Shown here: positions 1 to 7,089 of the stretch, in pieces
How the letters are laid out: each line of letters begins with the position of its first letter
Numbering within the stretch: position 1 is the first letter of the stretch
From: RGIG6353 sp964650465
GTDB taxonomy: Bacteria > Bacillota > Clostridia > Oscillospirales > SIG627
Reading direction: 5' to 3'
NCBI GenBank assembly: GCA_964650465.1
Contig: CAZYTA010000039.1
Location: 1 to 23,606, forward strand
DNA: 23,606 bases
Program-made: the position numbers and the translations under genes
Notes under the pieces: generated by a model
The model's database searches: none
What the model saw: only the letters and a program-made list of their open reading frames with translations
What the model was told of the DNA's origin: nothing

Positions 1-1336
1 TTACCTTCAGTGAACGTGCCGAGATATCCATCATCTTGTCAAGTCTCTTGTAGAATTCCTCTTCATTTGCTGAGAGGTATGCAATTCTGGGCATATTGAT
101 AGTTACAACGCCGATAGAGCCTGTGGACTCGCCGCTTCCGACGTAACCGCCCGACTTCTTTCTGAGCTCTCTGAGGTCGAGTCTGAGACGGCAGCACATA
201 GAACGTACATCGCTGGGCTCCATGTCACTGTTAACATAGTTTGAGAAGTAGGGAGTACCGTACTTTGAGGTCATTTCAAACAGAAGTCTGTTGTTTTCTG
301 TTTCGGACCAGTCAAAGTCACGTGTGATTGAATATGTGGGTATGGGATACTGGAAGCCTCTTCCGTTAGCGTCGCCTTCAATCATGATTTCGATAAACGC
401 CTTGTTTACCATATCCATTTCAGCCTTGCAGTCGCCGTAGGTGAAATCCATTTCCTTGCCGCCTACAATTGCCTTCTGGTCCTTGAGGTCAGCAGGAACT
501 ACCCAGTCAAGAGTGATATTTGAGAAGGGAGCCTGTGTACCCCAACGGCTGGGAGTGTTTACACCGTAAATAAAGGACTCAATGCACTTCTTGGCTGCAT
601 CGTAGCTGAGATTGTCAGCCTTGATGAAGGGTGCGAGATATGTGTCAAATGAGGAGAATGCCTGAGCTCCTGCCCATTCATTCTGCATGATACCCAGGAA
701 GTTTACCATCTGGTTACAGAGGGTAGCAAGGTGACTTGCGGGAGCTGATGTTATCTTACCCGATACACCGCCAAGACCTTCTTTTATAAGCTGCCTGAGA
801 GACCATCCTGCACAGTAGCCTGTAAGCATTGACAGGTCATGAAGGTGGATGTCCGCATTTCTGTGAGCATCGGCAATTTCATCGTCATAGATTTCCGACA
901 GCCAGTAGTTTGCAGTGATGGCACCGCTGTTTGAAAGAATAAGTCCGCCTACAGAATAGGTAACTGTTGAGTTTTCCTTAACTCGCCAGTCAATTTCCTT
1001 TACATATGAATCAACAACATCCTTGTAGTCGAGGATAGTGCTCTTCATATTACGCATTTTTTCGTGCTGACGGCGGTAAAGAATGTATGCCTTTGCTACA
1101 TCGGAGTAGCCTGCCTGAACAAGAACGTTTTCAACACTGTCCTGAATGTCCTCGACTGCAATAAGGTCATCAACTATCTTATCCTGAAAGTCTGCTGTTA
1201 CCTTAAGCGCAAGGAAGTCTATAACGTCTTTATTATACTGTGTTTCTTTTGCATCGAATGCGTGCTCGATGGCATTTGCGATTTTTGCAATATTGAATTC
1301 CGTAACTTTTCCGTTTCTCTTTTTTACCTGATACAT
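1..1336 (-). CDS. nrdD: Anaerobic ribonucleoside-triphosphate reductase, N-terminal part (cut by window edge)
   Basis: Class III (oxygen-sensitive, glycyl-radical) ribonucleotide reductase, which reduces ribonucleoside triphosphates to deoxyribonucleotides in anaerobes. The reverse strand reads continuously for about 445 codons from the start to the window edge. It begins with an ATP-cone allosteric domain (MYQVKKRNGKVTEF, then VEDIQDSVENVL and AKAYILYRRQHEKMR) and continues into the catalytic barrel, with family-typical stretches such as NADIHLHDLSMLTGYCAGW, ITSAPASHLATLCNQMVN and WGTQAPFSNITLDW. The C-terminal glycyl-radical motif lies outside the window, so completeness cannot be judged. 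The ATG at 1336 is preferred over the one at 1342 because AGGA at 1345-1348 is then about 8 bases upstream instead of 2. A near-consensus promoter with NrdR-box-like sites lies directly upstream. An nrdG activase would be expected next to it, outside the window. Confidence 0.95.
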   Translation of the reverse strand, partial: MYQVKKRNGKVTEFNIAKIANAIEHAFDAKETQYNKDVIDFLALKVTADFQDKIVDDLIAVEDIQDSVENVLVQAGYSDVAKAYILYRRQHEKMRNMKSTILDYKDVVDSYVKEIDWRVKENSTVTYSVGGLILSNSGAITANYWLSEIYDDEIADAHRNADIHLHDLSMLTGYCAGWSLRQLIKEGLGGVSGKITSAPASHLATLCNQMVNFLGIMQNEWAGAQAFSSFDTYLAPFIKADNLSYDAAKKCIESFIYGVNTPSRWGTQAPFSNITLDWVVPADLKDQKAIVGGKEMDFTYGDCKAEMDMVNKAFIEIMIEGDANGRGFQYPIPTYSITRDFDWSETENNRLLFEMTSKYGTPYFSNYVNSDMEPSDVRSMCCRLRLDLRELRKKSGGYVGSGESTGSIGVVTINMPRIAYLSANEEEFYKRLDKMMDISARSLKV

Positions 1337-1362
1337 TTTCATCTTCCTTTCTTTGTTAAAAA

Positions 1363-1378
1363 TCTCTATATATAGAAG
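1363..1378 (-). promoter_or_regulatory. NrdR-box-like operator 2
   Basis: The core CTATATATAG (1366-1375) is a perfect palindrome matching the NrdR core, though the flanking bases are poor. It lies in the presumed nrdD leader, 53 bp centre to centre from box 1. That is close to five helical turns, so both sites would face the same side of the DNA. NrdR boxes usually come in phased pairs, which supports the call, although this spacing is longer than the commonly described one. Confidence 0.5.
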
Positions 1379-1412
1379 CAGACACATGTCTGCCGTATTG
1401 GTGAGCGTTAGT

Positions 1413-1441
1413 ATAATACCATATATAGTGTGACTTGTCAA
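1413..1441 (-). promoter_or_regulatory. nrdD promoter
   Basis: On the minus strand, TTGACA (1436-1441) and TATTAT (1413-1418) are separated by exactly 17 bp, a near-consensus vegetative (SigA) promoter. Transcription would start near 1406, about 70 bases before the nrdD ATG. Confidence 0.8.
1416..1431 (-). promoter_or_regulatory. NrdR-box-like operator 1
   Basis: The minus strand reads ACACTATATATGGTAT, which fits 14 of 16 positions of the NrdR consensus acaCwAtATaTwGtgt as I recall it. It occupies the spacer between the -35 and -10 boxes of the nrdD promoter, where a bound repressor would block RNA polymerase. NrdR regulation of ribonucleotide reductase genes is established; binding here is inferred. 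Confidence 0.65.
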
Positions 1442-1484
1442 GAGAAATTTTCAATATCTTGGGTATTTTTTTGAAAAATAAAGG

Positions 1485-1517
1485 AAAGACACCACAAGAT
1501 ATAGTAGTGTCTTTTTT
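1485..1517. terminator. Hairpin with T-run between the unknown gene and nrdD
   Basis: AAAGACAC (1485-1492) pairs with GTGTCTTT (1507-1514), and T continues to 1517. The T-run is best in the plus direction. In the minus direction it is followed only by a broken T-rich stretch, so it may also stop transcripts coming from the 1887-2684 gene. The rest of 1518-1617 is AT-rich and shows no gene. Confidence 0.5.
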
Positions 1518-1617
1518 GTCTTAATATACAAGTGACATAAATATTTGTGACTTTTTTAGTCAAAATTCACAGTTCCCACAAAAAACTGAGATAAAGTAAT
1601 AATGAATATTGAATGAT

Positions 1618-1886
1618 GGGGCTGCTTAAAAAACTCAAAAGAGTTTTTAAACAGCCACGAACCGTAGGGGATAGGAAAAAAAGCTTCAGAATGGACAAAC
1701 TGAACCGGAAGGCGTACTTTTGTACGTCGAGAGGTGAAGTTTGTTCATAGCCAAAAACATACATTTTTTCAAAAAAATTCGATTTTCGAATTTTTGCCTT
1801 TAAATTTTCAACTTTCAAACTTTCAAAAAGGTTTTATTTCTTTGTTTTTTTCGTTTTTGGCGGTCTGGACTTTTTTAACATCCCCC
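1618..1886 (-). repeat. Left copy of a ~270 bp intergenic repeat (inverted relative to the right copy)
   Basis: The body (1658-1886) is almost identical to the reverse complement of 5520-5746. I see only one substitution near the inner end and one extra base in a homopolymer. It contains several hairpins with short A-rich loops, for example around CGAATTT and GTAC. A GGCTG/CAGCC hairpin with AAAA loop (1620-1656) forms the outer end. The inner end abuts the stop codon of the 1887-2684 gene. No transposase is present, and the open frames inside give no credible protein. It could be a MITE-like or other intergenic repeat element. Confidence 0.85.
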
Positions 1887-2684
1887 CTATATCTCCTCGT
1901 CACCGTGCTTTGCCATCCATTCGAGGGCAACGTCGTATGCTTCGTAGTCAAGGTCAGCCATTGTATTGGTATGGAACACAACGCCCTCTGCTTCTCCCGA
2001 AATGAGCTTTTCGCGGTAAAAGTCAAGCTGCCATTTTACAGCCTCGCCCGTTGCCTGCTTGTGCTCTCCGAAATTATAGAGATAACAGCCGAACATACGG
2101 CGGTTGTTGGGAGTGAGCTTTTTGAATATTTCGAATTTTTCGGGAATGAGGGGAACATCGCACTCCTTCCATGTCCACATGATTATACCGTTGAAGGGTT
2201 CGAGATATTTCCGGAATTCCGCATCAGCCTTTGCATCAAGACCGAATTCCTGTGTATAGAACACCATCCACATATCAATGGGATGAACCTCGTTTTTGTT
2301 GAGTCTCTTTCTTATATTCCAAAGCTTGCTGTCATCAACAGGCTCGCCCTTTTCAAGTCTCTTTTTCGCCTGTCCCCAGAAATCGTCAAATACAGCCGCT
2401 GTGATATTGGGGAATTCCTTTGCTTCCTCTATTATCTGCTCTATCTTTTCGGGATGGGCATCTGCACCGAAGCATTCCCAACCCACTGCCGAAAGAGTCT
2501 TGAAGGATTTGTTGTACTGTCTGCGGTTAACAGGCACTCCTACGGGGACCATAAAGGTCTTGTTGATACCGAGGTAAAGACAGCCCTCCATAGGAGTCAT
2601 TCTGGACGCATTTGTATTGCCGTACTCGTTGTTGTAACGTCCCTCGGGATGTCCCCACTGCCAAAACATATCTCTGATTTTCAT
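1887..2684 (-). CDS. Conserved-looking protein of unknown function, possible TIM-barrel enzyme
   Basis: I do not recognise a named family. The 265-residue product has no signal peptide or membrane segment and is rich in aromatic residues. It alternates predicted strands ending in acidic or polar residues with helices: AAVFDDFWG (97-104), MWMVFYTQEFG (138-148), GIIMWTWKECD (166-176), RRMFGCYLYNFGEHKQ (195-210) and GVVFHTNTMADLDYEAY (234-250). This pattern resembles a TIM barrel of the glycosidase or sugar-isomerase kind, which is inference only. The N-terminus (MFWQWGHPEGR) is distinctive. GGAGG sits 6-7 bases before the ATG at 2684, supporting the start. It is divergent from an AraC regulator, with galE and a PIG-L deacetylase beyond, so a role in sugar or glycoside metabolism controlled by that regulator is plausible. 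The long open frame on the opposite strand is a shadow. Confidence 0.8.
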   Translation of the reverse strand: MKIRDMFWQWGHPEGRYNNEYGNTNASRMTPMEGCLYLGINKTFMVPVGVPVNRRQYNKSFKTLSAVGWECFGADAHPEKIEQIIEEAKEFPNITAAVFDDFWGQAKKRLEKGEPVDDSKLWNIRKRLNKNEVHPIDMWMVFYTQEFGLDAKADAEFRKYLEPFNGIIMWTWKECDVPLIPEKFEIFKKLTPNNRRMFGCYLYNFGEHKQATGEAVKWQLDFYREKLISGEAEGVVFHTNTMADLDYEAYDVALEWMAKHGDEEI

Positions 2685-2703
2685 AATAATCCTCCGTAAA
2701 ATA

Positions 2704-2762
2704 TTGATTTTTCGCCAAAGTGAGTATATAATGATTATAAATTAAAAAGGCTGTTTCAGGAA
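2704..2762. promoter_or_regulatory. Overlapping divergent promoters sharing a palindromic -10 region
   Basis: Plus strand: TTGATT (2704-2709), 17 bp, TATAAT (2727-2732), serving the AraC gene. Minus strand: TTCCTG (2757-2762), 17 bp, TATAAT (2734-2739), serving the 1887-2684 gene. The two -10 boxes are the halves of the 13 bp palindrome TATAATGATTATA (2727-2739), so only one polymerase could occupy the site at a time. Confidence 0.6.
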
Positions 2763-2796
2763 TATAAAAAACGTTCAAAAATATGGAGTTTTGGCT

Positions 2797-3558
2797 ATGA
2801 ACAAAATAACGCTCAAGGTGATTTACTCGGGTCGGTATGAGGCTGACAGCAATTGGGGCGGTACGGTGGTATCCCCAACAGATTCGAGACTGTATTTTAT
2901 ACTCGGCGGAGAGTTTTACATAATTTCTCCCTCGGGTGAAAAAACCGTCTTATCCCAAGGCAATTCATATCTTATTCCGTCGGGTTATTCCTTTGATTAC
3001 AGATGCGAGGACAGAATGGAGCATATATTTTTTCATGTTGTGCTTTCCTCCTTTGACGGTCTGGATATTCTCAGGAATGCAGAGCGCCCCATATCATGCC
3101 CTTTTTCTCATATTCCCGACAGCATCCTTGATTTTAATACTATTGTGGACAGCCTCAATACAGAGAGCTTTATAACAGCATCTTTATATTCTTTGCTTTC
3201 ACAAAACGGTATTACTCTCGAAACAAACCGCTACTCAAAGGAAGTAAAAAGAGCCATAGAGTACATACGTTCCAATCTGACAGTACAGCTCAATATACAG
3301 ACGGTTGCCGAAAATGCATTTACCGCACCCAGTACACTGACCCGAAATTTCCGAAGGGAAACCGGAATGAGTATAGGGGAATACATCGACTCACTGATTT
3401 TGGGTGAATCGGAACGGCTTCTAAAATCCACAGATATGACAGCACTTGAAATAAGTGAAAGGCTGGGCTTCTGCGACCAATTCTATTTCTCACGGAAATT
3501 CAGCGAAAAATACGGCATTTCCCCTACAAAATACCGAAGATTTAATGTTGACATATAA
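2797..3558 (+). CDS. AraC/XylS-family transcriptional regulator with cupin-like sensor domain
   Basis: The 253-residue protein has an N-terminal cupin-like ligand domain (about residues 1-140; RLYFILGGEFYIISPSGE and SYLIPSGYSFDYRCED are typical of the AraC arm/cupin fold). The C-terminal double helix-turn-helix runs from about 148 to the end, with VAENAFTAPSTLTRNFRRETG as helix pair 1 and EISERLGFCDQFYFSRKFSEKYGISPTKYRR as the AraC signature. Such proteins usually sense a small sugar-like ligand and regulate neighbouring catabolic genes. ATG 2797 is chosen because GGAG (2785-2788) lies 8 bases upstream; an in-frame TTG at 2791 would be only 2 bases from it. The gene is divergent from the unknown 1887-2684 gene and followed by galE, whose -35 box lies inside its last codons. 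Targets are inferred from position only. Confidence 0.92.
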   Translation: MNKITLKVIYSGRYEADSNWGGTVVSPTDSRLYFILGGEFYIISPSGEKTVLSQGNSYLIPSGYSFDYRCEDRMEHIFFHVVLSSFDGLDILRNAERPISCPFSHIPDSILDFNTIVDSLNTESFITASLYSLLSQNGITLETNRYSKEVKRAIEYIRSNLTVQLNIQTVAENAFTAPSTLTRNFRRETGMSIGEYIDSLILGESERLLKSTDMTALEISERLGFCDQFYFSRKFSEKYGISPTKYRRFNVDI

Positions 3559-3576
3559 ATCTTTGTGTGCTAAAAT
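3548..3576 (+). promoter_or_regulatory. galE promoter
   Basis: TTGACA (3548-3553, inside the end of the AraC gene), a 17 bp spacer and TAAAAT (3571-3576). A start near 3583 gives a leader of about 30 bases carrying AAAGGA upstream of the galE ATG. galE and the deacetylase can therefore be transcribed independently of the regulator. Confidence 0.7.
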
Positions 3577-3612
3577 ACACTTGCTATTATAATATAAGAA
3601 AGGAAAATACAT

Positions 3613-4620
3613 ATGACAATACTTGTAACAGGCGGTACAGGATATATTGGCTCACACACCGCTGTCGAGCTCATCGAAAAAGGCTATGAGGTAATTATAG
3701 CAGACAACCTCTCCAATTCATCGGAGTCGGTTCTTGACAAGATAGCAGAGATAACCGGCACAAAGCCCAAGTTCTATCTTGTTGACCTCACCGAAAGAGA
3801 AGCTACAAGAAAAATATTCATGGAAAATAAAATAGATGCGGTAATACATTTTGCAGGTCTTAAGGCGGTAGGCGAGTCCTGTCTCAAGCCTCTTCTGTAC
3901 TACTATAACAATATTGCAAGCTCGGTTGTACTTGCCGAGGTAATGGCTGAATTCGGATGCAAGAAGATAATCTTCTCCTCTTCAGCCACAGTTTACGGCG
4001 AGCCTGAAACAGTGCCGATTACCGAAGACTTTCCTTTGTTTACCACAAATCCTTACGGAACAACAAAGCTGATGATAGAGAGAATATACACAGACCTTGT
4101 AAAGTCCGACCCCGAATGGAATGTAGCGCTTCTTCGTTACTTCAATCCCATCGGAGCGCATGAAAGCGGTCTTATCGGTGAAAATCCCAACGGTATTCCC
4201 AACAATCTTATGCCCTATATTGTTAAGGTTGCCGCAGGAGAGCTTTATCAACTCAGCGTTTTCGGTAATGACTATCCTACACATGACGGCACAGGCGTGC
4301 GTGACTACATTCACGTTACCGACCTTGCTCTCGGTCATGTAGCGGCTATTGAAAATCTTTCCAATCCCGGCGTTCATATTTATAATCTGGGTACAGGCAC
4401 CGGTTACAGCGTTCTTGATATAGTAAAAGCATTTGAAAAGGCAAATGATATCAAGGTGCCGTATGTTATCACCGACCGTCGCCCCGGAGATGTTCCCATA
4501 CTTCTTGCCGACCCTTCAAAGGCAGAGCGTGAACTTAAATGGAAAACAAAACTCGGACTTGAGGATATGTGCCGCTCAGCTTGGAATTTTGCGGAAAAGA
4601 ACTTTAAAAAGCAAAAATAA
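3613..4620 (+). CDS. galE: UDP-glucose 4-epimerase
   Basis: Interconverts UDP-glucose and UDP-galactose (Leloir pathway, and supply of galactosyl donors for polysaccharides), using tightly bound NAD in the cytoplasm. At 335 residues it has full family length. The NAD-binding GGTGYIGSH motif is at 7-15, followed by DNLSNS (31-36), HFAGLKAVGES (79-89), SSSATVYG (122-129) with the catalytic serine, and NPYGTTK with Tyr148 and Lys152 of the SDR catalytic pair. RYFNPIGAHESGLIGENP and GVRDYIHVTDLA are also typical. The spacing to the next gene is 12 bases, so the two form an operon. Placement beside an AraC regulator and a PIG-L deacetylase suggests sugar utilisation or cell-surface glycan work more than a generic housekeeping role. 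Confidence 0.97.
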   Translation: MTILVTGGTGYIGSHTAVELIEKGYEVIIADNLSNSSESVLDKIAEITGTKPKFYLVDLTEREATRKIFMENKIDAVIHFAGLKAVGESCLKPLLYYYNNIASSVVLAEVMAEFGCKKIIFSSSATVYGEPETVPITEDFPLFTTNPYGTTKLMIERIYTDLVKSDPEWNVALLRYFNPIGAHESGLIGENPNGIPNNLMPYIVKVAAGELYQLSVFGNDYPTHDGTGVRDYIHVTDLALGHVAAIENLSNPGVHIYNLGTGTGYSVLDIVKAFEKANDIKVPYVITDRRPGDVPILLADPSKAERELKWKTKLGLEDMCRSAWNFAEKNFKKQK

Positions 4621-4632
4621 GGAGATATAACT

Positions 4633-5505
4633 ATGTCAAAGAAGCTTAGAATACTTATGATAGCAGCACACCCCGACGACAACGATTTCCGTTGCGGCGG
4701 TACAGCACTCAAATACATTGCCGCAGGACATGATGTTCGTTTCCTGTCGGTTTGCGACGGAAGCGGCGGACATCAAATTATGACCTCGGAGGAAGTAAGA
4801 GACCGCAGACGAGGCGAAACCCTGAAGGTGCAGGAGCTTACAGGTATTACCTACGATGTATGGGACATTCCCGACTGCGAGGTAATGGCTGACCTTGAAA
4901 CAAGAAAGCGCCTTATCTGCTACATAAGAAATTACAATCCCGACCTTATCATTACACACCGTAACAACGACTATCATGCAGACCACAGAAATGTTGCGCT
5001 TCTTGTACAGGATGCATCATATTTGCTTATTGTTCCTCTTTGCTGTCCCGACACTCCCGCAATGAAGGAAACTCCCGTTATTATGTACTCATATGACGGC
5101 TTCAAGAACCCTTCGTTCTATGCGGATGTAGTGGTAGCAACTGATGATGTAATCGAGAAGAAATATCAGATGTTCGACTGCCATGTTTCACAGGTATACG
5201 AGTGGCTTCCTTTTACGGAAGGCGGACTTGACGAAGTACCCGAAGACCCCAAGGAGCGCCTTGAGTGGCTCCGCTCACCCAGAATGGCACGTGACAGGAG
5301 ACCCAAGCCCGAGGACCTTATATTCCCCAAGACAAGCAATAACCCCGAAGCCCGTGAAGCAAGATGCGTTGCTCTCTTCCCCGAAACCGTTGACAGACGT
5401 TACGGTGAAAAGGCTGAAAGCATAGTATTCGGTGAGGGCTTTATGGTATGTGAATACGGAGCAAAGCTTACACCCGAAAAGGAAGCTGAGCTTTTCCCAT
5501 TCTGA
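4633..5505 (+). CDS. PIG-L/LmbE family zinc-dependent deacetylase
   Basis: The 290-residue protein of the PIG-L/LmbE family typically removes acetyl groups from N-acetylglucosamine-type sugars or related glycoconjugates using zinc. The hallmark metal motif AHPDD is at residues 12-16 and the second metal/catalytic motif HADH is at 115-118 (in NNDYHADHRN); GHDVRFLSVCDGSGG follows the Rossmann-like pattern. The C-terminal part (from about 195, EWLPFTEGG onward) is longer than in minimal family members and probably contributes to substrate choice. There is no signal peptide, so it is cytoplasmic. GGAG precedes the ATG, and the gene follows galE by 12 bases. The true substrate is unknown; a chitobiose-like or N-acetyl sugar conjugate would fit the context. 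The right repeat copy starts 14 bases after the stop. Confidence 0.92.
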   Translation: MSKKLRILMIAAHPDDNDFRCGGTALKYIAAGHDVRFLSVCDGSGGHQIMTSEEVRDRRRGETLKVQELTGITYDVWDIPDCEVMADLETRKRLICYIRNYNPDLIITHRNNDYHADHRNVALLVQDASYLLIVPLCCPDTPAMKETPVIMYSYDGFKNPSFYADVVVATDDVIEKKYQMFDCHVSQVYEWLPFTEGGLDEVPEDPKERLEWLRSPRMARDRRPKPEDLIFPKTSNNPEAREARCVALFPETVDRRYGEKAESIVFGEGFMVCEYGAKLTPEKEAELFPF

Positions 5506-5519
5506 TAATTAACACAACA

Positions 5520-5786
5520 GGGGATGTAAAAAAAGTCCAGACCGCCAAAAACGAAAAAAACAAAGAAATAAAACCTTTTTGAAAGTTTGAAAGTTGAAAA
5601 TTTAAAGGCAAAAATTCGAAAATCGAATTTTTTTGAAAAAATGTATGTTTTTGGCTATGAACAAACTTCACCTCTCGACGTACAAAAGTACGCCTTCCGG
5701 TTCAGTTTGTCCATTCTGAAGCTTTTTTCCTATCCCCTACGGTTCGGGGCTGCTTAAAAAACTCAAAAGAGTTTTTAAACAGCCCC
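5520..5786 (+). repeat. Right copy of the ~270 bp intergenic repeat
   Basis: Inverted partner of 1618-1886. The body runs from GGGGATG at 5520 to GGTTCG at 5746, and the outer hairpin with GGGGCTG/CAGCCCC arms and AAAA loop spans 5746-5786. Together the copies frame a 3.6 kb segment holding four genes. The hairpin keeps the same plus-strand orientation in both copies although the body is inverted. Apart from this repeat, 5506-5818 holds nothing I can support except the ribosome binding site of the next gene. The hairpin may act as a terminator for the galE-deacetylase operon. Confidence 0.85.
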
Positions 5787-5818
5787 TATATGTTTCGACC
5801 ATATGTGAGGTTTATAAA

Positions 5819-6967
5819 ATGATTTGCAGTGAGCTTTTTAACAAGATTGACATGTCAAGCGACAGATACCTTGATTTTCTCGAGGATGTTTGCAACATAG
5901 AAAGCCCTACCGATTTCAAGGAGGGGGTTGACAAAGTCGGCAGATACTTTATTAAACGTGCCGAGGAAAAGGGTTGGAAAACAGAGGTGTTTCCTCAGCC
6001 TGTTTCGGGTGATGTTGTTGTAATTACAATGAATCCCGATGCTGAGGGTCAGCCTATCAGCCTTTCGGGACACATTGACACGGTGCATCCCGTGGGTTTG
6101 TTTTCCGCACCTGCTGTACACCGTGATGAAGAAAAGATGTACGGTCCGGGGGTTCTTGACTGTAAGGGCGGTGCAGTAGCCGGCTTTATGGCTATGGAAG
6201 CACTGGAAAGTGTGGGCTTTAACAGCCTTCCTGTTATGCTTTTATTGCAGACCGACGAGGAAAAGGGAAGCATGCCCAGCAACAAATCTACTATCGGCTA
6301 TATTTGTGAAAGGTCGAAAAATTCCTTGGCTTTTGTAAACCTGGAAGGGCATTCAAACGGCACAGCGTGTATGACTACAAAGGGAATTCAACGCTATAAA
6401 TTTACTGTAACGGGCAAGGCGGCACATTCCTCCAGATGCTATCAGGGAGCAAGTGCAATACTTGAAGCCGCATATAAAATACAAGAGCTTGAAAAGTACA
6501 AGGACCCCGAAACAATTACCTGCAATTGCGGAGTTATAGAGGGGGGAACCGTCCCCAATACCGTTGCTGAAGTATGTACCTTCTATGCGGATTTCCGACA
6601 CAGAACCAACGAGGAAATTCTTGAAATTGAACAAACCGTCAAGAAGGTAGCAGACAGCGTGACAGTGGAGGGATGTACCTGCGTTGCTCAAAGGGTCAGC
6701 TACCGTGTAGCAATGACATATGAAGAAAGAAATGTAAAGCTTCTTGATACAGTCAACAGGATATATTCCGAAAACGGACTTCCTGTTTTACCGGAAAGGC
6801 ACGGGCTTGGCGGAAGCGATGCCGCTGATGTTACAGCTTACGGCATCCCCTGCATAGAAGGTCTCGGAACACAGGGCGGAGGAGTGCATTCGGTTACCGA
6901 ATTTATATATCTCAACTCTCTTGCCCAATCCGCAAAGCGTGTGGCGGCAATAGTCTATTGTATATAA
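5819..6967 (+). CDS. M20-family metallopeptidase (ArgE/DapE/carboxypeptidase G2-like)
   Basis: The 382-residue dinuclear zinc amidohydrolase has the full M20 motif set. These are GHIDTVH with His85 and Asp87, GPGVLDCKGG with the bridging Asp114, TDEEKGS with the catalytic base Glu147 and Glu148, LEGHSNG with Glu177, and QGGGVHS with His357. The inserted dimerisation/lid domain starts around GIQRYKFTVTGKAAHSS (189-205). The overall pattern fits carboxypeptidase G2/ArgE-like enzymes, which cleave N-acylated amino acids or small peptides; exact substrate unknown. No signal peptide is present, so it is cytoplasmic. GAGG lies about 8 bases before the ATG. The gene stands alone, between the right repeat copy and a strong terminator. 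I see no clear promoter; it may lie in the repeat or depend on read-through. Confidence 0.93.
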   Translation: MICSELFNKIDMSSDRYLDFLEDVCNIESPTDFKEGVDKVGRYFIKRAEEKGWKTEVFPQPVSGDVVVITMNPDAEGQPISLSGHIDTVHPVGLFSAPAVHRDEEKMYGPGVLDCKGGAVAGFMAMEALESVGFNSLPVMLLLQTDEEKGSMPSNKSTIGYICERSKNSLAFVNLEGHSNGTACMTTKGIQRYKFTVTGKAAHSSRCYQGASAILEAAYKIQELEKYKDPETITCNCGVIEGGTVPNTVAEVCTFYADFRHRTNEEILEIEQTVKKVADSVTVEGCTCVAQRVSYRVAMTYEERNVKLLDTVNRIYSENGLPVLPERHGLGGSDAADVTAYGIPCIEGLGTQGGGVHSVTEFIYLNSLAQSAKRVAAIVYCI

Positions 6968-6977
6968 TACCATGAAT

Positions 6978-7018
6978 AAAAATCAGAAAAAACTCATCGG
7001 AGTTTTTTCTGATTTTTT
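6978..7018 (+). terminator. Rho-independent terminator after the M20 peptidase
   Basis: A perfect 18 bp stem (6978-6995 with 7000-7017) has the loop ATCG, and the T-run at the 3' side ends at 7018. The matching A-run on the other side makes it potentially bidirectional. Confidence 0.88.
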
Positions 7019-7020
7019 AC

Positions 7021-7080
7021 TATAATAGGAAATTTCATTAAATCAGTCTCGCTGCTTTTACATCCTTTGTAGGCTTATTT
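7021..7080 (+). repeat. Degenerate copy of the GAAATTGC...CTCGCC intergenic repeat
   Basis: The stretch around GGAAATTTC, AATCAGTCTCGCTG, TTTTAC and TTTGTAGGCT aligns over about 55 bases with 19036-19085 (GGAAATTGC, AATCAACCTCGCCG, TTTTAC, TTTGTTAGGCT). The GGCGAG arm and the terminator hairpin of the full unit are missing here, so it looks like a decayed partial copy. Confidence 0.55.
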
Positions 7081-7089
7081 CTAAACAAT

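Noticed and set aside
1567..1818. Minus-strand 83-codon frame inside the left repeat
   Set aside because: Its sequence follows the repeat; the equivalent frame in the right copy ends differently after the hairpin flip, and there is no ribosome site or family resemblance.
1618..1886. Insertion sequence with transposase
   Set aside because: The repeat copies are too short and lack any transposase-like frame; only a MITE-like or intergenic repeat can be supported.
1734..2699. Long plus-strand open frame of 321 codons
   Set aside because: It begins inside the repeat and runs antisense to the 1887-2684 gene, which has a GGAGG site and promoter. The plus-strand product is Phe/Leu/Cys-rich without domain features.
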